From Rugosimonospora africana (GTDB lineage Bacteria > Actinomycetota > Actinomycetes > Mycobacteriales > Micromonosporaceae), in assembly GCF_016862975.1 (NCBI RefSeq), contig NZ_BONZ01000104.1:1-52412 (forward strand): a DNA stretch of 52,412 nt, read 5' to 3'. Positions within the stretch are counted from its first letter, which is position 1. Each line of letters begins with the position of its first letter. Of the stretch, positions 26,303 through 34,583 are shown piece after piece. A program made the position numbers and the translations under genes. Below the pieces are notes generated by a model. It had not been told where the DNA came from. It saw only the letters and a list, made by a program, of their open reading frames with translations, and ran no database searches.

Positions 26303-27568
26303 GTGACCGGAAAGACTCGTAAGGCAGGCCGCGACGCCGGCGTGGGCGGGCGGCTAACTGCGGCGCTCGCCGGCCAGGCGGGGAAGCTCGCCGCGGCGGC
26401 GGGCAACCGCGCGCTGTCGACGGTCAACGACTGGGCCGGCGCGGCGACGGAACGCCTCACCGACTACGCCGAGAACGGCGGCGGCCCGGGGCTGGCCGCG
26501 GCGGTGGCCGGCGCGAAACAGGTCGCGGCCGGGAAGTCCCCGACCAGTGCGGCGCTGCACGCCGGCATGGCCGGGGTAAAGGAGCGGATCGGCCGGGCAC
26601 TCGGCGGGAAGGGCAAGCAGGGCAAGAGAAACAAGCTCAAGGTCACCAACATCGTGGAGACGATCGACGTCGGTGTTCCGGCACGCGTCGCGTACAACCA
26701 GTGGACGCAGTTCGAGGACTTCCCGAACTTCACGAAGAAGGTGGAGCACGTGGAGCGTACCGGCGATGACAAGCTCACCTGGAAGGCACAGGTCTTCTGG
26801 TCCCACCGGAGCTGGGAGTCCACGGTCGTGGAACAGGTACCGGACCGGCGGGTGGTGTGGCGCTCGACCGGGGAGAAGGGTTCGGTCGACGGCAGCGTCA
26901 CGTTTCACGAGCTCGCTCCCGAGCTGACCCGCATCCTGCTCGTCCTCGAGTACCACCCGCAGGGGCTGTTCGAGCGCACCGGCAACATCTGGCGGGCACA
27001 GGGGCGGCGGGCGCGGCTGGAACTCAAGCACTTCGCCCGTCACGTGGCCGTCCAGACGGCCCTGCACCAAGACGAGGTGGAGGGTTGGCGCGGAGAAATC
27101 CGCGACGGACGCGTGGTGCACGGCCACGAGCCCGAAGCGTCACCGCAGCGCCGCTCACCGGATCGGTCGGACCGATCGGACGCCGGGGAGGCGTCGGAGA
27201 GCCCGACACGTGAGCGTGAGACGGCGGGCGGATCCACGTCGCGACGAACGGGTTCTGGGTCCACCCAGCGAACGGGTTCCGAGTCCGCGAGCCGAACGGG
27301 TTCTGGGTCCACGCGCCAGACGGGTTCTGGGCCCACGCGCGAAACGGGTTCTGGGTCCGCCCGCCGAACGGGCTCCGCGCCCGCGCGCCGGACGGCAGCG
27401 ACGCGAGACAGCACAACGCGCGACAGCACAACGCGCGACAGCACAACGCGCGACAGCACAACGCGCGACAGCACAACGCGAGACAGTGCAGCACGAGACA
27501 GCGAGACAAGAGACAGGGAAGCGCGGGACAGCGCAACGCAAGGCAGGGAAGGGGGGCGCGGTCAATGA
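26303..27568 (+). CDS. SRPBCC (polyketide cyclase/START-like) gas vesicle accessory protein with repeat tail
   Basis: A 421-residue protein. Seen: a helical N-terminal part with an Ala/Gly-rich segment (about 1-110); an SRPBCC lipid-binding-fold domain (about 112-255) with [45 protein letters not shown] and [13 protein letters not shown]; then a 140-residue low-complexity tail made of six 8-residue RTGSGSTx units and at least five TTRDS pentapeptides. The domain may bind a hydrophobic ligand or vesicle surface; the tail is probably disordered. The start is GTG 26303 with GGAGGTGA five bases upstream (an earlier GTG 26294 lies within that site). The stop overlaps the gvpA start. Confidence 0.82.
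   Translation: MTGKTRKAGRDAGVGGRLTAALAGQAGKLAAAAGNRALSTVNDWAGAATERLTDYAENGGGPGLAAAVAGAKQVAAGKSPTSAALHAGMAGVKERIGRALGGKGKQGKRNKLKVTNIVETIDVGVPARVAYNQWTQFEDFPNFTKKVEHVERTGDDKLTWKAQVFWSHRSWESTVVEQVPDRRVVWRSTGEKGSVDGSVTFHELAPELTRILLVLEYHPQGLFERTGNIWRAQGRRARLELKHFARHVAVQTALHQDEVEGWRGEIRDGRVVHGHEPEASPQRRSPDRSDRSDAGEASESPTRERETAGGSTSRRTGSGSTQRTGSESASRTGSGSTRQTGSGPTRETGSGSARRTGSAPARRTAATRDSTTRDSTTRDSTTRDSTTRDSTTRDSAARDSETRDREARDSATQGREGGRGQ
27245..27388. repeat. 24-bp tandem repeat in the SRPBCC gene tail
   Basis: Six in-frame units of 24 bp (core CGAACGGGTTCTGGGTCC) encoding [40 protein letters not shown] and RTGSAPAR. Confidence 0.92.
27398..27532. repeat. 15-bp tandem repeat in the SRPBCC gene tail
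   Basis: Core CGCGACAGCACAACG repeated, five units encoding identical TTRDS, then diverged [10 protein letters not shown] and EARDS units. The near-identity of the central copies points to recent expansion. Confidence 0.92.
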
Positions 27569-27936
27569 CGTCTGCGGTCGCGACGACCGGCGGTGCCGCC
27601 GGCTCCGGAGACTCATCATCGGATCTGGCCGATGTCATCGACACGATCCTGGACAAGGGACTGGTGATCGACGCGCACATCGCGGTCGGTGTGGTCGGCA
27701 TCCGGTTGCTGACCATCGACGCGAGGATCGTCATCGCGAGCGTCGACACGTACCTCCGGTTCGCCGAGGCGGTGAACCGGCTGGACCTGGGGGAGTCGGA
27801 AGGCAAGGCGCTGCCCGACCTCGCGGGCGGCAAAGCCAGCGCCATCGAGAAGGCCGGAGAGACCATCGGCCAACTGGTCGGCGGCGGCAAGGAACGGCAG
27901 CGGACGCGCTCGCGCCGCGATCGAGAGGAGGACTGA
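27565..27936 (+). CDS. gvpA: Gas vesicle structural protein GvpA
   Basis: A 123-residue GvpA-family protein, the main rib-forming shell subunit. Seen: core [20 protein letters not shown] (helix 1), two beta strands around [21 protein letters not shown], and second helix [16 protein letters not shown], matching the GvpA core, which differs from the GvpJ and GvpS relatives further down. Beyond the core is a basic C-terminal extension of about 50 residues ([14 protein letters not shown], then [14 protein letters not shown]), longer than the roughly 70-residue cyanobacterial protein but in line with streptomycete forms. The ATG overlaps the SRPBCC stop (ATGA). Confidence 0.93.
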   Translation: MTSAVATTGGAAGSGDSSSDLADVIDTILDKGLVIDAHIAVGVVGIRLLTIDARIVIASVDTYLRFAEAVNRLDLGESEGKALPDLAGGKASAIEKAGETIGQLVGGGKERQRTRSRRDREED

Positions 27937-27939
27937 CAC

Positions 27940-28755
27940 GTGTCCACCCGTACGAGAGAAGCAGAGCAGGAATCCGAAGCGCAGGGGTCGGAGCAGAGCA
28001 CCGCGTACTTCGTCTACGGCGTCGTGCCTGGCGACGTGACACCCACCGAAGAGGCGCGCGGGCTGGGGGACCCGCCGCTAGCGGTCACCACCGTGACGCG
28101 GTCGGAGATCGGTGCGCTGGTCAGTGAGGTACCGCTCGACGGTCCGCTCGGCGAGCCCGACGACCTCGTGGCGTACCAGCGGATCCTGGACGGTACGGTC
28201 ATCGAGGCGCCGGTGCTGCCGTTGCGGTTCGGTACCGTGCTGGCCGACCGCGAGTCCGTGGAGCGGTTGCTGGACGACGGCCACGACGCGTTCCTCGCCG
28301 CGCTGAACGAACTCGACGACCGTACGGAGTTCATCATCCGGGGCCGCTACGTCGAGCGGGCGCTCCTCGAGCAGATACTCGAAGATGTGCCCGAAGCCGC
28401 CCGGCTGCGGGATTCGCTGAGAGACGCGCCGGACGACCTGCCGGAACAGTCCACAATGGACGCCCGGGTGCGGCTCGGTGAGATCGTGAACCAGGCGGTG
28501 GAGGCCACTCGCACGACCGACACCGGAAACCTGATCGCGGCACTCGAACCGCTGACCGTGACCGCGATCGAGCGGCCGCCCACTCACGAGCAGGATGCCG
28601 TTCACGTGGCCGTCCTCGTCGACAACGCCCGGCGCCGGAAATTCGAGCGGGGTGTGGAGGCTGTCGAGAAGCGGTGGCGGGGACGGGTGGAGCTACGGCT
28701 GCTCGGTCCGCTCGCGCCGTACGACTTCGTGGCCGTACCGCAGGCGGGGCAGTGA
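27940..28755 (+). CDS. gvpF: Gas vesicle protein GvpF/GvpL family (first copy)
   Basis: A 271-residue GvpF/L-family protein needed for vesicle nucleation and assembly, probably contacting GvpA. Seen: acidic N-terminal lead, then TAYFVYGVVPGD, LVSEVPLDGPLG, the conserved VLPLRFGTVLADRESVERLL (FGT motif), TEFIIRGRYVERALLEQI and C-terminal VELRLLGPLAPYDFVA. GTG 27940 follows GAGAGGAGG; it lies 3 bp after the gvpA stop. Called gvpF by position after gvpA; the family naming is interchangeable. Confidence 0.92.
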   Translation: MSTRTREAEQESEAQGSEQSTAYFVYGVVPGDVTPTEEARGLGDPPLAVTTVTRSEIGALVSEVPLDGPLGEPDDLVAYQRILDGTVIEAPVLPLRFGTVLADRESVERLLDDGHDAFLAALNELDDRTEFIIRGRYVERALLEQILEDVPEAARLRDSLRDAPDDLPEQSTMDARVRLGEIVNQAVEATRTTDTGNLIAALEPLTVTAIERPPTHEQDAVHVAVLVDNARRRKFERGVEAVEKRWRGRVELRLLGPLAPYDFVAVPQAGQ

Positions 28756-28756
28756 C

Positions 28757-29008
28757 ATGGGGCTGCTACTCAGTGTTCTCACCGCGCCGTACGCGCCGGT
28801 GCGCGTGCTGACCTCGCTCGGGCGGGTGATGCGTCAGGAGGTACTTCGGGAGCTGTACTCGCCGGCGGCGGTGCGCCGCCGGATCGAGGCAGTCGACGCG
28901 GCCGCCGCCGCGGGCGAGCTGTCCGAGGCCGAGCGGGTCGAGGCACAGCGGAAGGTCATCGAATCAGTCATCGTCCGGCCGGACGCGCGTGGCGGATCGG
29001 CCGGTTGA
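28757..29008 (+). CDS. gvpG: Gas vesicle protein GvpG
   Basis: An 83-residue assembly protein. Seen: hydrophobic start MGLLLSVLTAPYAPVRVL, then a helical, charged GvpG body (REVL-like segment QEVLRELYSPAAVRRRIEAV and AERVEAQRKVIESVI). It begins one base after the gvpF stop and ends overlapping an alternative TTG start of gvpO. Confidence 0.9.
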   Translation: MGLLLSVLTAPYAPVRVLTSLGRVMRQEVLRELYSPAAVRRRIEAVDAAAAAGELSEAERVEAQRKVIESVIVRPDARGGSAG

Positions 29009-29022
29009 CGGAAGGGAGCGCC

Positions 29023-29604
29023 ATGGCCGCGACACGCGGTCGCCGTGGCCGCGACAGGTCGAACGGCCCGCCGGATGGCGATGCGTACGACAGCGAGCGG
29101 TCCGGCGGAGAAGAGTACGACGCCGACGACGCGTCTGAGGCGGAGGACTCGTATGACGACGACTCGTATGACGACGACTCGTATGACGACGACGCCGAGT
29201 ACGACGGCGATGACGAGTACGAGGGAGACGACGAGACCGAAGGTGACGACCCGGACGACAGTGACGACCCAGACGACCCAGACGACGGAGACGACCGAGA
29301 CGACGGCGAACCGGACGTCCGGCAGCGCGCCGTGGTGCCCGCACCCGCCGCGGCGAAGGCCGGAGTGCGCGAGGTCGTTCAGCTGACCGGCCGGCAGGCC
29401 CTCGGCGTGACGGCGCTGGAGCGTACCGCCGACGGTTGGCTGGTCGAGGTCGAGGTCGTCGAGGACCGGCGCGTGCCGTCGTCCAGCGACATCCTCGGCC
29501 TGTACCGGGTGGAGCTCGACCCGGACGGATCGATGACCGGGTACCGGAGGGTCAGGCGCTACCCGCGCGGTCGTGGCGACGGCAGAGAGGAGGGGGTGAG
29601 ATGA
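29023..29604 (+). CDS. gvpO: Gas vesicle protein GvpO with long acidic repeat N-terminus
   Basis: A 193-residue protein. The C-terminal half (about residues 105-185) is the GvpO domain: REVVQLTGRQALGVTALERT, DGWLVEVEVVEDRRVPSSSD, ILGLYRVELDPDGSMTGYRR. The N-terminal half is a highly acidic, probably disordered stretch including three SYDDD repeats (15 bp each) and DPDDSDDPDDPDD. Known GvpO proteins are accessory factors for vesicle formation. The start ATG 29023 has GGAAGGGAG five bases upstream. The stop overlaps gvpJ (ATGA). Confidence 0.92.
   Translation: MAATRGRRGRDRSNGPPDGDAYDSERSGGEEYDADDASEAEDSYDDDSYDDDSYDDDAEYDGDDEYEGDDETEGDDPDDSDDPDDPDDGDDRDDGEPDVRQRAVVPAPAAAKAGVREVVQLTGRQALGVTALERTADGWLVEVEVVEDRRVPSSSDILGLYRVELDPDGSMTGYRRVRRYPRGRGDGREEGVR
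29146..29190. repeat. 15-bp tandem repeat in gvpO
   Basis: Three identical copies of GACTCGTATGACGAC encoding DSYDD in the acidic N-terminal segment. Confidence 0.93.
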
Positions 29605-29924
29605 CCGAGATGGCCGGGACGGCCGGAACGCACGGCGCGATGCTCGCGCAGAGCACCGGCGCTCCGCCGGCCCCTCCCGATTCCGGCAACCTCGCCGACA
29701 TCCTCGAACGCGTCCTCGACCGCGGTGTGGTGATCGCCGGTGACATCCGGGTGAGCCTGCTCGACATCGAACTGCTCACCATCAAGTTGAGGTTGGTGAT
29801 CGCGTCGGTGGATACCGCGAAGCAGATGGGGATCGACTGGTGGGAGCAGGACCGCTGGCTCACCGGCCGCCGGGAGGCGGTGGAGGGCGAGGAATCCCGC
29901 TCGCTGGAAGGCGGATCGCGATGA
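29601..29924 (+). CDS. gvpJ: Gas vesicle protein GvpJ
   Basis: A 107-residue GvpA-related minor shell or nucleation protein. Seen: NLADILERVLDRGVVIAGD, then VSLLDIELLTIKLRLVIASV and the diagnostic DTAKQMGIDWWEQDRWL, which corresponds to the GvpJ (not GvpA) second half as in Bacillus megaterium. A Thr/Ala/Pro-rich N-terminus of about 28 residues precedes the core. Both ends overlap neighbours by four bases. Confidence 0.92.
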   Translation: MTEMAGTAGTHGAMLAQSTGAPPAPPDSGNLADILERVLDRGVVIAGDIRVSLLDIELLTIKLRLVIASVDTAKQMGIDWWEQDRWLTGRREAVEGEESRSLEGGSR

Positions 29925-30886
29925 CCGGGCCGGAGCCGGCGATGGAGCGGACCGGCGTGTGGGTCCACGCGGTCATCCGCGACATCGGCGCCGGCATGCC
30001 AGGCGCCGGTATGCCAGGCATTGGCATACCGGGCCCCGACGCGGCTGATACCGGCGCGGCTGGCGTCGACGCGGCTGAGACCGACGGCGTGACCGGCGTC
30101 GGCGGCGGTCGGGTGCGCGCGGTACGGGCGGCGGGTCTGACCGCGATAGTGTCCACAGTGGACCTGGGTGAGTTCGGCGAGCAGCCGCTCGCGCGCAACC
30201 TGGAAAACGTCCAGTGGCTGGAGACCGTCGCGCGAGCCCACCATCGCGTCGTCGAGACGGTGGGCCGGCGTGGTGCGGTCATCCCGACCCGGTTGGCCAC
30301 GATCTACCGCGACGACCGGTGCGTCGCCGCGATGCTGACCGAACGGAGGGCGGACTTCGCCGCGGCGCTCGACCGGGTGACCGGCCGGACCGAATGGGGT
30401 GTCAAGGCGTATGCCTCAGCTGCGAAGGCGTCCGCGTCAAGGTCGTACGCGTCAAGGTCGTACGCGTCAAGGTCGTACGCGTCGGCCGGGTCGGCCGCGG
30501 GTGCGGCGCGATCCGAGACCGCAGCCGCCGGAGCCGGCGCGCACGACGCCCGGCCGGGCACCCGGTACCTCCGGCAGCGCCGCGCCCAACTGTCCGGCCG
30601 CGACGAGGCGCGGCAGGCCACGGTCGCGAACGCGGAGGCGATCCACCGGGCGCTGGCTCAGAAGGCCGACGCCGATCGGCGGCACCCGGCCCAGGCGCCG
30701 GGCCTGAGCGGGCGTACCGACTGGATGGTGCTCAACGGAACGTACCTGGTCAGCGAAGACCTCGGTACCCGGTTCGCCGATGCCGTGGCCGCGTTGGCGC
30801 GGCGGTACCCGGACCTCGAGCTGGAACTGACCGGGCCGTGGCCGCCGTACTCGTTCGCGGTTGTGGACGAGGCGACCGACCGATGA
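29921..30886 (+). CDS. gvpL: Gas vesicle protein GvpL/GvpF family (second copy), repeat-interrupted
   Basis: A 321-residue GvpF/L-family protein. Seen: GVWVHAVIRDI at the start, LTAIVSTVDLGEFGEQPLA, VVETVGRRGAVIPTRLATIY (family core, with IPTRL in place of the more usual LRFGT), TEWGVKAYAS, and C-terminal DWMVLNGTYLVSED and LELTGPWPPYSF. Two repeat-derived insertions break it: GAGMP/GIGIP after the first strand, and three RSYAS pentapeptides with an Ala/Gly-rich stretch in the middle. It is translationally coupled on both sides. Confidence 0.9.
   Translation: MTGPEPAMERTGVWVHAVIRDIGAGMPGAGMPGIGIPGPDAADTGAAGVDAAETDGVTGVGGGRVRAVRAAGLTAIVSTVDLGEFGEQPLARNLENVQWLETVARAHHRVVETVGRRGAVIPTRLATIYRDDRCVAAMLTERRADFAAALDRVTGRTEWGVKAYASAAKASASRSYASRSYASRSYASAGSAAGAARSETAAAGAGAHDARPGTRYLRQRRAQLSGRDEARQATVANAEAIHRALAQKADADRRHPAQAPGLSGRTDWMVLNGTYLVSEDLGTRFADAVAALARRYPDLELELTGPWPPYSFAVVDEATDR
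30422..30481. repeat. 15-bp tandem repeat in gvpL
   Basis: Three identical copies of TCAAGGTCGTACGCG (30437-30481) after one diverged copy (GCGAAGGCGTCCGCG), encoding RSYAS pentapeptides. Confidence 0.92.
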
Positions 30887-31101
30887 CCGTCGTGAACGGA
30901 GCCGGACAGGTCGAGGGTCCCGCCTCCGCCCCGGTGGCCCTGGTCGACTTGCTCGACCGGGTACTGGCGACCGGCGTCGTCGTCACCGGCGACCTGACCC
31001 TGTCGATCGCCGAGGTGGACCTGGTACACGTGTCGTTGCGTGCGCTCCTGTCGTCGGTACGGGCGCGGGAGTCGCGGCGGCCTGAGGTGGAGCCATGGTG
31101 A
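30883..31101 (+). CDS. gvpS: Gas vesicle protein GvpS
   Basis: A 72-residue GvpA-related minor protein. Seen: APVALVDLLDRVLATGVVVTGD and LTLSIAEVDLVHVSLRALLSSV, the GvpS variant of the GvpA fold, followed by a short charged tail. It is among the shortest family members. The ATG overlaps the gvpL stop and its own stop overlaps gvpK by seven bases. Confidence 0.9.
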   Translation: MTVVNGAGQVEGPASAPVALVDLLDRVLATGVVVTGDLTLSIAEVDLVHVSLRALLSSVRARESRRPEVEPW

Positions 31102-31424
31102 GGCCCGACGTGCCTGCGCCAGCCGTGCCCGCGCCAGCCGTGCCGGCCACGACCGGACACCTCGACATCGAGCGGGACTCCGTCGAGAAAGGTCTGGCCA
31201 GCCTGGTGCTCACCATCGTCGAGCTGCTGCGCCAGCTGATGGAGCGCCAGGCGCTGCGCCGGATCGACCAGGGCGACCTGACCGACGAGCAGGTCGAGCG
31301 GATCGGCGTCACGCTGATGGCGCTGGAAGAGCGGATGGTGGAGCTGCGCGAGCACTTCGGTCTGGAGGCCGGCGATCTCAACCTCGACCTCGGTCCGCTC
31401 GGGTCGCTGCTGCCCCGCGACTGA
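31095..31424 (+). CDS. gvpK: Gas vesicle protein GvpK
   Basis: A 109-residue GvpK-family protein, last of the operon. Seen: a repeated Pro/Ala lead (VPAPAVPAPAVPA, a 15-bp-type duplication), then the GvpK helical domain LDIERDSVEKGLASLVLTIV, ELLRQLMERQALRRI, DEQVERIGVTLMALEERMVE and the conserved end LDLGPLGSLLP. ATG 31095 lies inside the gvpS 3' end; GTG 31098 is an alternative. Confidence 0.93.
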   Translation: MVRPDVPAPAVPAPAVPATTGHLDIERDSVEKGLASLVLTIVELLRQLMERQALRRIDQGDLTDEQVERIGVTLMALEERMVELREHFGLEAGDLNLDLGPLGSLLPRD

Positions 31425-31427
31425 CCC

Positions 31428-31478
31428 GCGACTGGCTTGCGCCTGACCCGCGACTGGCTCGCGACTGGCTCGCGACTG
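31428..31478. repeat. 11-bp tandem repeats after gvpK
   Basis: GCGACTGGCTC repeated with variants (CGACTGGCTTGCG, CTGACCCGCGACTGGCTC) in the gvpK downstream region. No clear terminator hairpin accompanies it. Confidence 0.65.
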
Positions 31479-31608
31479 ACCCAGCGCACGTCCTATATTC
31501 TGGAACGAACTTCCTGTCATTCGGGATGGCCGGTAGCGTTGCCGCAGTTGACCACCGCTGCCGAGGTTGGCCAGCGTTGCCGAGGTTGACGCGTGTGAGG
31601 GAGTCGCC

Positions 31609-32418
31609 ATGTCCGGGAGAGAAGCCGTCTACACCCACGGCCACCACGAGTCGGTGCTCCGCTCGCACCGGTGGCGCACCGCGGCCAACTCGGCCGGATA
31701 CCTCGTGCCGCACCTCCGGCCCGGCATGTCGTTGCTCGACGTCGGTTGCGGACCGGGCACCATCACCGCCGACCTGGCCGCGCTGGTGGCTCCCGGACCG
31801 GTCACGGCGGTGGAGATCAGCGCGCAGGCCTTGGAGGCCGCCCGCGCCGAGGTCGCCGCACGTGAGCAGGACAACGTCGAATTTCGCGTTGCCAACGTCA
31901 TGGCGCTCGACTTCCCCGACGCCGCGTTCGACGTGGTGCACGCGCACCAGGTCCTCCAGCACCTCGCCGATCCGGTCGGCGCCCTGACTGAGATGCGCCG
32001 GGTGTGCCGGCCCGGTGGCCTGGTCGCCGCGCGGGACGGGGACTACGCGGGGTTCGTCTGGTTCCCCGCCATTCCGGCGCTGGACGAGTGGCTGAGCCTG
32101 TACCGGCGGCTCGCCGCGGACAACGGTGGGGAGCCGGACGCGGGCCGCAGGCTGCTGTCCTGGGCCCGGGCGGCCGGCTTCGACGACGTCACCACGTCCT
32201 CGTCGACCTGGTGTCTGGCCACGCCGGAGGACCGTGGCTGGTGGGGGGAGACCTGGGCGGAGCGGATCGTGCGCTCCGACATCGCCCGGCAGGCGGTGTC
32301 CTCGGGCGCCGCGACCGAGGACGAGCTGCGGGACATCGCGCGGGGTTGGCGCGACTGGATCGCCAGCGAGGACGGCTGGTTCTCGGTGCTGCACGGCGAG
32401 ATTCTGTGCCGCGCCTGA
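31609..32418 (+). CDS. Class I SAM-dependent methyltransferase (UbiE-like)
   Basis: A 269-residue cytosolic methyltransferase. Seen: SAM motif I LLDVGCGPGTITADLA (about residues 43-58), acidic residue ending strand 2 in VTAVEISAQALEAA, motif II NVMALDFPDAAFDVVHAHQV and motif III RVCRPGGLVAARDGD. The C-terminal cap holds WFPAIPALDEWLSLYRRL and Trp-rich helices. The substrate is unknown. ATG 31609 follows GTGAGGGAG. It stands alone between two repeat-rich spacers. Confidence 0.87.
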   Translation: MSGREAVYTHGHHESVLRSHRWRTAANSAGYLVPHLRPGMSLLDVGCGPGTITADLAALVAPGPVTAVEISAQALEAARAEVAAREQDNVEFRVANVMALDFPDAAFDVVHAHQVLQHLADPVGALTEMRRVCRPGGLVAARDGDYAGFVWFPAIPALDEWLSLYRRLAADNGGEPDAGRRLLSWARAAGFDDVTTSSSTWCLATPEDRGWWGETWAERIVRSDIARQAVSSGAATEDELRDIARGWRDWIASEDGWFSVLHGEILCRA

Positions 32419-32446
32419 ATCTCGCTGTCGCGCCTGAGTCTCTCAG

Positions 32447-32581
32447 CTGGGCCTGACCGCGCTGGGCCTGACCGCGCTGGGCCTGACCGCGCTGGGCCTG
32501 ACCGCGCTGGGTCTGACCGCGCTGGGTCTGACCGCGCTGGGTCTGACCGCGCTGGGTCTGCGCGCGCTGGGCCTGCGCGCG
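32447..32581. repeat. 15-bp intergenic tandem array, nine copies
   Basis: CTGGGCCTGACCGCG: four copies with GGCC, three with GGTC, then two ending CGCGCG. It lies wholly between the methyltransferase stop (32418) and the next start (32691). The ordered change of variant along the array suggests stepwise duplication. Confidence 0.95.
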
Positions 32582-32690
32582 CGGGGCCGGCTCGCCGGTC
32601 TCGCGCCACCTGCTCGACCGTGAGCCGGCACGTCCCGGTACTGTCGTGCGGAATCGACAGACTACAGTTCGGCAAAACGAAGGGGAGACG

Positions 32691-33188
32691 ATGACCGAGC
32701 CCTTCCCGCCCCACGCGGCGCCGCAGGGACCGCCGTCGCAGGTGCCGCCGACCGGTGCGCCGGCAGGGCCATTCGCGCCGGCAGGGCCAGTCACGCCGAC
32801 CGGGTCGAAGGGCAAGCTGCGGCTGTGGCTCATCGTCGCCGGGGTGGTCGTCGTCGTTCTCGCCGTCGGTACACCGATTCTGGTCTCCCAGCTCAAGACG
32901 GACAGCGGCGTCACCGCCTGCCGGACCGTCGCCAAGCCGGCCACCGCCGCGAATTCCCAGCCGGCCATGGCCCGGGCGACGAACCGCACGGTACGCGGCC
33001 AGTTCGCCGACTCCGGTTACGCGGATCTGCGCACCGCGGGCGGCCACTACGTCGACGCGATGGACGGCATGCTCGCCCCGTACGGCACGCAGCCCAAGGC
33101 GGGTACGGAGTCGGTGCCGAAGGCGTGGACCGAACTCACCGACGCGTGCGGCAACCACGGAGTCACGCTGCCGTCGCTGGTTTCCTGA
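32691..33188 (+). CDS. Single-pass membrane protein with extracytoplasmic domain, unknown function
   Basis: 165 residues. Seen: a Pro-rich cytoplasmic N-terminus with a repeated GPFAPAGPVTPTG segment, one membrane helix (LRLWLIVAGVVVVVLAVGTPILV, about 42-64), and an outside domain of about 95 residues with two cysteines (in VTACRTV and TDACGNH) that may form a disulfide. The architecture parallels the DUF4190-like protein at 2158. ATG 32691 follows GAAGGGGAG. No enzymatic motif is seen. Confidence 0.7.
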   Translation: MTEPFPPHAAPQGPPSQVPPTGAPAGPFAPAGPVTPTGSKGKLRLWLIVAGVVVVVLAVGTPILVSQLKTDSGVTACRTVAKPATAANSQPAMARATNRTVRGQFADSGYADLRTAGGHYVDAMDGMLAPYGTQPKAGTESVPKAWTELTDACGNHGVTLPSLVS

Positions 33189-33313
33189 CCTCTCGACCCG
33201 CTGACTCGCTGGCCCCCTGACCCGCTGGCCGGGTCTGCGGTTGTCGCCGACCGCCTGCTGGTGGGCGCCCGGATCCGGGCTCGTCCGCGAGCAGGCGGAC
33301 GCTGCCCTCGCTA

Positions 33314-34435
<1,122 letters not shown>

Positions 34436-34439
34436 CACC

Positions 34440-34466
34440 CCCCGCTGTCCACTGTGGACAGCGGGG
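34440..34466 (+). terminator. Terminator hairpin of the aldo/keto reductase
   Basis: Perfect 13-bp arms (CCCCGCTGTCCAC and complement) around a single T, starting five bases after the stop codon. Confidence 0.85.
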
Positions 34467-34527
34467 TCCGCGGATGATGGGCCGGCTCACGAGAGCCGGC
34501 CCACGAGCCGGCCCACGAGCCGACACT

Positions 34528-34583
34528 CACGAGCCGCCAGTCACGAGCCGCCAGTCACGAGCCGCCAGTCACGAGCTTGCAGT
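34528..34583. repeat. 14-bp tandem repeat at the 3' end of the MFS gene
   Basis: Four copies of TCACGAGCCGCCAG (last one diverged), preceded by shorter CCCACGAGCCGG units from about 34485. It overlaps the last codons and stop of the leftward exporter gene, so slippage here alters the protein end. Confidence 0.85.
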
